This document shows, in pieces, positions 55,501 to 64,000 of a stretch of 64,000 nt of DNA. Position numbers and translations under genes: made by a program. Source of the stretch: Tetracentron sinense (lineage: Eukaryota > Streptophyta > Magnoliopsida > Trochodendrales > Trochodendraceae). The stretch's first letter is position 1. Every line of letters begins with the position of its first letter. The stretch spans positions 7,655,934 through 7,719,933 of the forward strand of contig CM026573.1 in NCBI GenBank assembly GCA_015143295.1, in the 5' to 3' direction. The notes under the pieces are model-generated. The model did not search any database, was not told the DNA's origin, and saw nothing but the letters and a program-made list of their open reading frames with translations.

Positions 55501-58500
55501 CTACTTAATTTCTCATCATTATCAATGCCTTTAAATATTTTGAGGTCGGCAAAACAAATCCTGTTCTGCCATTCTATTATTGTGTGTTTATCAAATCTTT
55601 CCTCAATAAATCTATCTATGTCATTTTAGTATTCTCTTCCCCTTTTAATACCTTGAACTCCCACCAATTCAGTTATTCTTACCATTAGCGGTCTTCGCTA
55701 AAGGTATTCAAATCACTAACCCTCTCAATCAATTCTCCTTATTTCATCACCCATTGAAGTCACTCACTCCCAGATACCCTTGAATGCACACATTTCTGAT
55801 CATATCTTTTATTGTCTTTGCACTCTACACTAATTCTATTAATGTATTGTTTCTTAATAGCCCAACATTCTGCTCCATAAAGCATAGATATTCTTATCGC
55901 TATCATATAACATTTTTATTTTAGTTTGATCAAGATGTAACAGTTACAAAGACCTCCAGAAGAACTTCTCGACTTTAGTGATCCAGCTCTAATTCTGTGG
56001 GCAACATCCTCTTCAATTTCTCCATCATTATGAATAATTGAGTCAAGATACCAGAACTGGATACTATGGGATATCTCCTAGTCATCTATTTGTACAATCA
56101 TCTCCACCTTATTTGTGTTCTTACTAAAGTTGCATTCTACACTTTTGTGACCTGTCTTGGTCCAAATTATTCTGAAACCCTTAGACTTTATGTATTCCTT
56201 CACACTTCTAGTTTTGCATATACCCCTGTTTACTATAATCCATAAAAGTCACATCATGTACAAATAACATACACCAATGAACCTCCTCTTGAATACGAGC
56301 CATCAATTCATCCATAACCAATGTAAAAATATACGTGCTTTTAGTTGACCCATGATGTAAGTCATGTAACCCTATTATCACAAGGAACTCATTTGTAGCG
56401 CCATTGATTGTTGTCAGTTGTCACGGTAGTTACCTCTCCTTCATACATTGTCCTTAATGATTTCAAAGTATTTCATTGGAACTCCTTTCTTCCCCAACAC
56501 CCTTAATTCTCTAGGAACTCTATCATATGCTTTTTCTAAGTCAATAAATATCATTTAGTGGTCTTTCTTCCTTGCCCTAAACTTCTCTATCAATTGTCTT
56601 AGTGAGAATATAGCCTATATTGTTGACCTCCCCTAACAAATTATAGGCCACTTGTTAGTATAAAATGACAATATTGGTGATGAATGCATTTCCAATTCAA
56701 TAACCCCACAAAATGTAGAAAACTGTTCTCTTTGGGTTTTTTATGAAAAGCTAAATCTGACTCCTCAAGACGCTTGGTTCGCAGCTAAATTCAATTTGAG
56801 ATATCATCCTTGGTTCCTTCCCTGCAAAATAATTTGAACTCAACCTCAAAAGAGTGTTTTCATGGGAAACAGGAACAGAAACACAAACGATTACAGCACT
56901 TCCATTATTACAGAACATTGAGTTCCATCTCTTTGAAATTCATCATGCCTCGAAGCAATATCATACATATAGCCTCCCTATAGGTCTGTCTACGTAGCTT
57001 ATTTTTTACCTTTGCATTTGACAGTTTCTTTCCTGTATAAACAACATAATCTAATAGAGGACAGCCAATCACTAGAGTATTCATCTCAGTAAGCAATCGA
57101 ATTAATGTAATGAATATCTCTGTAACAGAGTTTATTAGAATGTTTTCTAAATACAAACGTGTATAGCTGTATGTTGCTATATTGGTTATCTTGGTTGTCA
57201 CCTTCCATTCTTATCCCTGCAATCATGGGATTTAAATTCCTTTGTAACTCTATATATTTACTCCCACAAAGAATGAATAAAGTGACTTCTATTCTAACGT
57301 GTTTAACATGGTATCAGAGCCTAAACATTCTTCCATCTTCTAGCTTCCATTGCTCCTTGTTTGATCGTTCTTTGGATAGCTAGAGATCTCGTTCCTCCAT
57401 TGGACGGTGCCTCTCTCTATTGACCCTACTCTGGTCATTATATATTGTTATTATTTTTTTCATCTCCTTCACTGTATGGACTGCATCACCATGGCTTCAG
57501 GTGACGGAGATAAAGATGGAGCACCTTCTTCATTGAAATCCACATCAGGTTTAGAGATTGAGACTACCCTCAACAACCCTTTTTACCCTCCTCATTCTGA
57601 TAACCCTGGAACTATTCTAGTATCTCATCCCCTCAATGGAGATAACTACCCTACATGGTCTCAGGCCATGACTGCGAAAAAAAAATTTGGCTTTGTTGAT
57701 GGTAGCTTCCTTAAACCTAAGGACTCTTCTTCCTCTCTTGCCTCATGGGAGAGATGTAACAGCATGGTGCTATCATGGCTGTGCAATGCCATGATCAAAG
57801 ACATTTCAGATAGTGTCTCTTATGCCAATACTGCCCATGAAGTTTGGACAGATCTTTGTGATCGATTTTCTCAAAGCAATGCACCCCGTATTTTTCAACT
57901 GAAGAATCTCATTGCCACTCATCTTCAAGAGCAACAATCGGTTGCTTCTTACTTTACCAAACTCAAACAATATTGGGATGAACTTGGCTCTCTTATGCCT
58001 ATTGCTTCATGCTCCTGTGGGGCATCTAAATCCCTTGCTGCACATCAACAAAAAGAGACTCTTATGCAGTTCCTCATGGGCCTTAATGCCTCTTATGGTC
58101 CCATACGCAGCCAAATATTGCTCCTTGATCCTCTACCATCTGTGGCCAAAGCTTATTCTCTTGTTTTACAAGAACAAAGACAACTTGAGTTGCATATTGT
58201 TCCTGCCACAAATGACATCACTGCTCTTGCTACTCAATGTCCAACTGAGACGCGTGTTTCACAACGCAAAAACATGCAATGTGCCTATTGTAAGAAGATC
58301 GGCCACACACGTGCCCAATGTTATCGTCTCATCGGTTACCCCAAAGGAACCTCACGGCCCCGTACCAACCCAAGAAGTAATTCAGGTTCACGGCATTTTC
58401 CTACTATGGATTCGGCTCCTCTTGCTGCTGCTGTTTCTCCTTCATTCACACCCGAGCAACATCAACAACTCCTGTCCCTTCTCACTTTAGGTACCTCACA

Positions 58501-61500
58501 GTCTATGGCCCATCTCACAGGTAAAATTTTATGTTGTTCCTCTTCTTTTGATCCTTCTACTTGTTGGATAATTGATAGTGGTGCTACAGATCACATTACC
58601 AACAACATTTCTTTTTTTTCCACATATACTACATCTCATACTTCTCACAATGTCAAACTACCCAATGGCACTACAGCTCCAATATCTCACATTGGTTCTA
58701 TTCCTCTTTCCACAGATCTCTCATTAAATAATGTTTTGTGTGTGCCCTCCTTTGGCTATAACTAGGGCTGTCAACGGATCGGATTCGGACCGGATCTGCC
58801 TAGATCCGAATCCGATCCGATTAAGAATCCGACTGATCCGAATCCAATCCGAGATCCGTCGGATCATGAAGTAACCGATCCGATTATATATCGTCCGATC
58901 CGAATCCGATCCGATCCGATCCGAGTAAGGTTATTTAAAAAAAAAAAAAAATATTTTAATAATAAAAAATCTAATAATTCCTTAATTAATGTTAATTTTT
59001 AAAAAAATTAATATTTTATACATAAAAAATCTAAATAATATATTTAAAATAATTAAAAATTATTATTATTATCGGATCGGATTTTAATCGGATCGGATCA
59101 CCCTATATCCAGATCCGATCCGATTATAATCGGATTCCACCAATCCGATCCGAATCCGATCCGACGGATCACATATAAGGTCCAAAGTCCGGCTAATCGG
59201 ATCGGATTCGGATCGGATCCGGATCATGATCCGGTCCATTGACAGCCCTAGCTATAACCTTTTGTCTGTACCCAATCTTGTTAGTTCTCTTCAATGTTCA
59301 GTATCTTTCTTCCCTGACTACTGTATTTTTCAGGACCTACTAACGCAGAGGATGATTGGAGTGGGTAAAAGACATGGTGGACTCTACTTCCTACAAGTTC
59401 CTAACACTCAAGTTGCTGTTAACTCCATCCAAGGAAACTCTACTATTGATCTTTGGCATTTTCGTCTCGGACACCCCTCAAAAGTCAGGCAAAATAAAAT
59501 CATCTCTCGTAGTTTAGACCTTTTTTATTCAAAACATTGTCATTGTGATGTTTTTCATAGAGCAAAACAATCTCGCCTCCCTTTTTCTGTTAGTTCTATT
59601 TCTACTATTACTTCATTTGAACTTATTCATTGTGACATTTGGGATGGTTACCAAACAGCTTCTTTATGTGGTGCCCATTATTTTTTAACATTGGTGGATG
59701 ATTTTACACGTTGCACTTGGATCTTTCTAATGAGACATAAATCTGAAACCAATCATCATCTCAAAGCTTTCTTTGCTTTTGTCAAAAATCAATTTTGTGC
59801 TTCAATTCAAAGCATTCGAACTGACAATGGCACTGAATTCTTTTCGAATGACTTACAAAATTACTTTCGCACAAATGGCATCATTCATCAACATTCTTGT
59901 GTGGCCACTCCCCAACAAAATGGAGTCGCCGAACGCAAGCATTGCCATTTGCTCGAGGTTGCTAGAGCCTTGCGTTTTCAGGCTCATTTACCCCTAAAAT
60001 TTTGGGGTGACTGTGTTCTAACGGCTGCATTCTTAATCAACCGCTTGCCAACATTAGTCTTGAATGGTAAATCACCACATGAAGCATTATTTCACATTAA
60101 ACCCAATTATGACGCTTTGAAAGTTTTTGGTTGTCTCGCCTATGCTCACAACATCCATCATAAACATAAGTTCGACATTCGTGCTCGTCGTTGTGTTTTC
60201 ATCGGCTATCCTTTTGCTCAAAAAGCATATCGTCTTTATGATTTAGATAGCCATGAAACATTTACTAGTAGGGACGTCATTTTTCATGAAACAATTTTCC
60301 CTTTTACTGCACATGATCATCAACCTGAATTACCTACAGTTTTACCTTTACCAATCCCTTCCCCTTCACCCATTCCTCTCCCTAGAGCTAACCACGAACC
60401 AATCATCATTGACCGTGTTCCACCATCACCCGCTGATCTCACTACTGTTGCCCCTCCTATGCCTATTGAGCATGACTCCATAGATGCTTCTATTCCATCA
60501 AACTCAGCACCTATCATTCCCACAACTCGTCATTCTACTCGAACACATCATCCTCCATCATATCTCAAGGACTATCATTGCTCTCACCTCATGTCTAACC
60601 AGCCCCCTTCAACGTCTTCTACTGCTACGGTCCACAAAGGTACACGTTATCCCTTATGCAATTACATTTCTTATGCTAGACTATCACCCTCTCACCAATC
60701 TTTTGTTGCAGCCATATCTTCTGTATGTGAACCCAACAGTTTTAAACAGGCGGTTCAAAATCCTCACTGGCAAGAGGCCATGTCCAAGGAGATCCTTGCT
60801 TTAGAACAGAACCACACATGGACCTTGACTAATCTACCTAATGGCAAACAACCCATAGGTTGTAAGTGGGTCTACAAGATCAAGTACAAATCAGATGGTT
60901 CCATCGAGCGGTATAAAGCTCGTCTTGTTGCCAAGGGTTTCACCCAACAAGAAGGGCTTGATTATCACGAGACTTTTGCACCCGTCGCTAAACTTGTCAC
61001 GGTGCGTTGCCTCCTTGCTATTGTTGCTATTGAAGGTTGGTCATTACACCAACTTGATGTCCATAATGCCTTCCTCCATGGGGATCTTGAGGAGGAAGTT
61101 TATATGACACTCCCACCCGGATTTTCTAGACAGGGGGAGACACGGGTTTGTCGATTGAACAAGTCTCTTTATGGCCTTAAGCAGGCATCTCGGAATTGGT
61201 TTGCCAAGTTCTCTACTACCTTGTTAGATGCTGGGTTTAAGCAATCTCGTGCTGATTATTCACTTTTCACACATATCCGGGGCCCTTGTCGCACATTTGT
61301 TCTCGTCTATGTTGACGACATCGTTATCACCGGCAATGATGAAGATGCTATTTCCACTCTCAAGCGTTTCCTTCACACCAAGTTCCACATCAAAGATTTA
61401 GGGGCGTTGAAATATTTTTTGGGTATTGAAGTTGCCCGCTCTAAGCAAGGTCTTTTTCTATCACAACGCAAATACACCCTTGACATCTTGCAAGACATGG

Positions 61501-64000
61501 GCATGCTAGGCACTCGTACAGCTGATTTTCCCATGGAACAAAATCTCAAGCTCACTGCCACTGATGGCTCCTTACTCAAAGATCCCACTTCTTATCGTCG
61601 CCTGTTGGGTCGACTCATTTATTTGACTATCACCCGACCTGAGATTTCTTATTCTATTCATATATTAAGTCAATTCATGAGTCAACCACGGCAACCACAT
61701 TTTGATGCCGCATTATGTGTTCTATGATATCTCAAAGGCACCCCCGGTCAAGGTTTATTGCTATCATCTTCGAGCAGCCTTCATTTATTGGCATTTTGTG
61801 ATTCAGATTGGGCTAGTTGTCCGATGACACGACGTTCTGTCACTGGCTATTGCACTTTCTTAGGTGATAGCCCCATTTCATGGAAGACCAAGAAACAAGC
61901 CACTGTTTCTAGATCCTCCGCAGAATCTGAGTATCGCTCCATGGCTGTAGCAACTTGTGAACTTATCTGGCTGCGTTACCTTTTGGCCGATCTTGGTATT
62001 CATCATCCTGATCCCATGACTCTTTATTGTGACAATCAGGCGGCTATTCACATTGCCGCTAACCCTGTTTTTCATGAACGGACTAAACATATCGAGTTGG
62101 ACTGTCATCTTATTCGGGAACGTCTTCAACAGGGCCTCCTTCGCACCTCTTATGTCCCATCCCGACATCAACGGGCTGACATCTTCACCAAAGCTTTAGG
62201 CAAAGAACAATTCTTGTTCTTATCTCGCAAGTTGGGCATTCATAACATTCATGCTCCCACTTGAGGGGGAGTATTAGAATGTTTTCTAAATACAAACGTG
62301 TATAGCTGTATGTTGCTATATTGGTTATCTTGGTTGTCACCTTCCATTCTTATCCCTGCAATCATGGGATTTGAATTCCTTTGTAACTCTATATATTTAC
62401 TCCCACAAAGAATGAATAAAGTGACTTCTATTCTAACGTGTTTAACAGAGTTGAAGATACATAAGTCATTCTCTTAGGCTCCTTCTGTGTACTTTACATA
62501 TTTAGCATGCATAAAGTGAGGTTGGTAATCGTATGAACTATCAAGTGAGGTTGGTAATGTTGCACTCTAAGTCCAACTTTAGGCCCTGATAAATGATACC
62601 AAAACAGTGCTACTCTCTTCAAGTCTGGTAGTTTAAAATTTTAAATCGATGCCAATCCATTCAACGTCAAGTAAAATTTATGAATACGGAGATCCTCTTT
62701 TCTGACATCTGGGACACTTTGTACATATATTTGCAAATAAATAACCTATCCGCACCGAAAAGTGGATTATAAGTACTTTTGCAACACTTCTTCTTCCCTT
62801 CAAATAAATTAATCTGTTCAAGATGCATCATCGATGGGAAGTCTTCAAGAAAGACTAATCCATAGAAAAGTTGATGAAGCAAACAAAGAAACTACCCAAA
62901 TAGAGAATTGGATTACATTGAGAAGCATGCAATAGGAACCAGATATTTCTAATTTTCTAATAACAACACTCAAGTATAAGTCCAAATACAGGCCATTTAA
63001 GTGCTGATACTCACTTGGCATGTTATTTATGTTGAGCCTCATGATCTTTCCAAGCAAGGATTTCTTGTTTTGGGAGAAATTGTAAGGATCACCTTTATTT
63101 CCACCATCCCCCATCATAAAGTATAAATACCCATCCGCTGGTCCAAAGAGAATCTGCCCCCCATGATTAGACGTAAATGGAAGACCCATTGTAAATATCC
63201 TTCTCACTTCTAATGGTTTGGCACGTTTTTCCTGGGAAAGATCAAGATAGAATTACATTACAATCCCTGAGTGAAATCACGACAGGAACTTGTTGAGAAG
63301 TGTACAGATGTATACCAAGGAAGGCTGTGATGTGGTATCATTAGCAGTAAACTCTGCGATAACGCTACTATACTGGCATGGCTGGGCTCTATTATCAGAA
63401 CCTAGCTTCGAAGGATCACAGCCCACATCTGAATTACATGAACATCTTCCGGAACATCCTGGCCACTTTTCCTTGTCACAATTAAACGAAGCAAAGAAGC
63501 GGCCATTATTTGCAAAGTTTGGATGAAACGCCATACCCATCAACCCCGATCCAGTATCATAATGTACTTCATCAGTTAAATCTATAAAGGGATTGGATTC
63601 ATCAAGCCCCAATGTTCCTCCTGATCCCTCTTCTGGAATGGTTGCCAACCATATCTTACCCGGTTGGCTAGAGAAGAAGGCACGATTGGACCCATCAGGA
63701 TGAGCCACCATATTGAGGTAAGATCCATTCCCAATTTTCTCAAGGCACAGACCATTTGGGGGGCGTGGAGTTTCAGTATTATTTAGTGAAACTGGTCCAC
63801 CATCAAAACATAGTGATCCATCATCAGAAACCCCGCCAAATGCATTGCAGAATATACTTTTTGACTCCCAGAATGCGGTCAGTTTGGAAAAAGTGGAATT
63901 AACTGGTACTCCAGCTCTACCTTGTAATGAAGGAGCGAAGGGGGAATTCAATACAGATACATTTTGGCATGAATCCCAGACCCTTTGACAGAAGTCATTT
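52171..64000 (-). CDS. HIPL1: HIPL1-like GPI-anchored protein (GSDH domain), 5' end beyond the window
   Basis: Secreted or cell-surface protein like Arabidopsis HIPL1/HIPL2, plant relatives of hedgehog-interacting protein; the biochemical substrate in plants is not established. Exons, in order: 63316-64000 (partial), 63015-63231, 53790-53968, 52685-52926, 52171-52573; splice sites are GT-AG and phases agree, giving 574 residues. The first residues belong to the Cys-rich folate-receptor-like N-domain ([15 protein letters not shown]). The glucose/sorbosone-dehydrogenase beta-propeller runs from about [20 protein letters not shown] to [11 protein letters not shown], with [31 protein letters not shown] and [12 protein letters not shown] as landmarks. 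A Cys-rich patch ([10 protein letters not shown]), a Pro/Gly/Ser linker (SPGPGPSPS) and a hydrophobic end ([17 protein letters not shown]) fit a GPI-attachment signal. About 120 N-terminal residues are missing. The 9-kb second visible intron holds an antisense copia element. Confidence 0.93.
52685..52926 (-). CDS. HIPL1: HIPL1-like exon
   Basis: 242 nt, acceptor CTATAG, donor GTGAGT. It encodes [38 protein letters not shown] and [18 protein letters not shown], late blades of the propeller. Confidence 0.93.
53285..53545 (+). mobile_element. LTR fragment inside a HIPL1-like intron
   Basis: It reads GTTGACGTAGCTCACATTGG then GTGATCACGTAAATCCTGTG, a U5-type word combination frequent in plant LTRs, preceded by GTAATCTCTTTGC. 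No second LTR or target duplication is visible. It is antisense to the gene. Confidence 0.5.
53790..53968 (-). CDS. HIPL1: HIPL1-like exon
   Basis: 179 nt, acceptor TTTCCAG, donor GTTCGA. It reads [20 protein letters not shown] and [20 protein letters not shown] then MCADTGE. The PE(I/V)[10 protein letters not shown] block is a GSDH signature. Confidence 0.93.
53969..55540. other. HIPL1-like large intron, part 1
   Basis: No exon or element with support. The minus-strand frame at 54603-54860 is not recognised. Some text near 54960-55020 (CTTTTTAATGAAACC, then an A-rich run) may be the 3' end of a retroposed sequence. Confidence 0.4.
55545..56650 (-). pseudogene. RTE-type LINE relic
   Basis: The minus strand reads [18 protein letters not shown] (about 56500-56554), a reverse transcriptase motif, and farther on [18 protein letters not shown] (about 55840-55895), the RTE C-terminal signature. 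Stops separate the pieces. It has the same orientation as the host HIPL1-like gene. Confidence 0.8.
57133..57308 (+). repeat. 5' LTR of the copia element
   Basis: 176 bp, TATTAGAATG to TGTTTAACA. A TATATATTTA box is at about 57250. It is one base different from the 3' copy. Confidence 0.95.
57309..57321 (+). promoter_or_regulatory. Primer-binding site, initiator Met tRNA
   Basis: TGGTATCAGAGCC directly abuts the 5' LTR and matches the complement of the 3' end of initiator methionine tRNA, the usual copia primer. Confidence 0.93.
57491..58762 (+). pseudogene. Copia Gag and start of protease
   Basis: The start is taken at the ATG giving [10 protein letters not shown]; an in-frame ATG at 57407 would add a hydrophobic leader that is unusual for Gag. 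Landmarks are the N-terminal Gag motif [13 protein letters not shown], a UBN2-type capsid region ([20 protein letters not shown]), a CCHC zinc knuckle [14 protein letters not shown] (CX2CX4HX4C) and the protease site [10 protein letters not shown]. The frame meets a stop supplied by the first three bases (TAG) of the inserted MITE. Gag itself appears intact. Confidence 0.93.
58763..59250. mobile_element. GATCC-rich hAT-type MITE, copy 2, nested in copia
   Basis: 488 bp with ends TAGGGCTGTCAACGGATCGG and, inverted, TAGGGCTGTCAATGGACCGG. An exact 8-bp duplication GCTATAAC lies at 58755-58762 and 59251-59258. Subterminal arrays of (GGATC)n/(GATCC)n flank an AT-rich core that is the inverse of the core at 33898-34297. 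Both borders fall at codon boundaries of the host frame. Confidence 0.95.
59251..61727 (+). pseudogene. Copia integrase and reverse transcriptase
   Basis: Continues the Gag-protease frame after the MITE. The integrase zinc-binding part has RLGHPS and then [11 protein letters not shown], where the last Cys of the HHCC motif is Phe. The catalytic core shows [18 protein letters not shown] and [10 protein letters not shown] (D, D, E). The reverse transcriptase has [51 protein letters not shown] and the active site [10 protein letters not shown]. The frame stops at TGA (61725-61727), where relatives have Arg in the VLRYLKGT motif, most simply a CGA-to-TGA change. Confidence 0.94.
61728..62264 (+). 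pseudogene. Copia RNase H, downstream of the nonsense codon
   Basis: Begins YLKGTPGQG in the same frame. It carries [57 protein letters not shown] and ADIFTKALG, all expected RNase H and C-terminal landmarks, and ends at a natural stop just before the polypurine tract. Not translated unless the TGA is read through. Confidence 0.93.
62261..62271 (+). promoter_or_regulatory. Polypurine tract
   Basis: TTGAGGGGGAG lies directly before the 3' LTR and overlaps the end of the pol frame, the usual position for plus-strand priming. Confidence 0.9.
62272..62447 (+). repeat. 3' LTR of the copia element
   Basis: 176 bp, matching the 5' LTR at 175 positions. It is followed by the target duplication GAGTT. 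Confidence 0.95.
62453..63014. other. HIPL1-like large intron, end nearest the upstream exon
   Basis: The phrase AAGTGAGGTTGGTAAT occurs twice near 62516 and 62551. Nothing else is recognised before the exon at 63015. Confidence 0.45.
63015..63231 (-). CDS. HIPL1: HIPL1-like exon
   Basis: 217 nt, acceptor TTCCCAG, donor GTGAGT. It encodes [48 protein letters not shown] and [14 protein letters not shown]. The intron before it is 84 bp, the one after it 9,046 bp. Confidence 0.94.
63316..64000 (-). CDS. HIPL1: HIPL1-like exon (partial at the window edge)
   Basis: 228 codons in frame from 63999 to donor GTATAC. It includes the end of the Cys-rich N-domain and the first blades of the GSDH domain, with Cys-rich [20 protein letters not shown]. 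The open frame runs through the right edge, so the exon start is off the window. Confidence 0.94.

Larger units (their letters stand above)
57133..62447 (+). mobile_element. Ty1/copia LTR retrotransposon, young, interrupted by a MITE
   Basis: Both LTRs are 176 bp (57133-57308 and 62272-62447) and differ at a single position (TTTAAATT versus TTTGAATT). An exact 5-bp duplication GAGTT flanks it (57128-57132, 62448-62452). The primer site TGGTATCAGAGC is at 57309 and the polypurine tract TTGAGGGGGAG at 62261-62271. One frame encodes Gag, protease, integrase, reverse transcriptase and RNase H in copia order. The frame is broken by a 488-bp hAT-type MITE and by one TGA. LTR ends are TA...CA rather than TG...CA. 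It lies antisense in the 9-kb HIPL1-like intron. Confidence 0.96.

Noticed and set aside
57912..58490. Plus-strand 192-codon frame rich in Leu
   Set aside because: Alternative frame of the copia Gag region, without any domain of its own.

Overview
The window is nuclear DNA of a flowering plant. It holds three ordinary, intron-rich plant genes, all on the minus strand, with GT-AG introns, pyrimidine microsatellites in untranslated leaders and a dense, layered population of plant transposable elements. The species cannot be named from the sequence. The very long, transposon-filled introns suggest a medium-sized or large genome, probably of a woody or early-diverging eudicot or magnoliid (inference). 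There are no bacterial-type operons, rRNA genes, true tRNA genes or CRISPR arrays.

Gene 1 (20157 down to 1362, continuing past the left edge) encodes a DDT-domain protein of the DDR4 type, a predicted partner of ISWI chromatin remodellers. Nine exons were assembled by following homology, phase and splice sites. Six introns are short or moderate (82-220 bp among those fully seen), while introns 2, 5 and 7 are 7.2, 3.6 and 6.1 kb and are filled with LINEs, hAT-type and Tourist-type elements, a SINE and tandem repeats.

The stretch 20.4-36.3 kb has no recognisable gene. It carries many small inverted-repeat elements, including a cluster of Mutator-type hairpin elements at 30-32.5 kb, a GATCC-rich hAT-type MITE at 33898-34297, and 44-bp tandem repeats.

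Gene 2 (42235 to 36376) is a complete four-exon GT14 family beta-glucuronosyltransferase (GlcAT14A/B type, 427 aa), a Golgi enzyme acting on arabinogalactan proteins. Its 4.4-kb third intron holds an RTE-type LINE relic and an inverted-repeat element.

The stretch 42.3-52.1 kb is intergenic. Its main structure is nested: an AT-rich tandem array was split by a decayed copia-type element (45444-49626), which was then split by a 1,989-bp solo LTR (47211-49199) with an exact 5-bp target duplication. Two or more SINEs lie nearby.

Gene 3 (beyond the right edge down to 52171) is a HIPL1-type, probably GPI-anchored, glucose/sorbosone-dehydrogenase-like protein; its N-terminus is off the window. Its 9-kb intron contains an RTE LINE relic and, in antisense, a young Ty1/copia element (57133-62447). 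The copia LTRs differ at one position in 176 and the target duplication is exact. The element is itself interrupted by a second copy of the GATCC-rich hAT MITE.

No new biochemical system is evident. The most informative content is the fine stratigraphy of nested insertions, several with exact target-site duplications that can be read directly.
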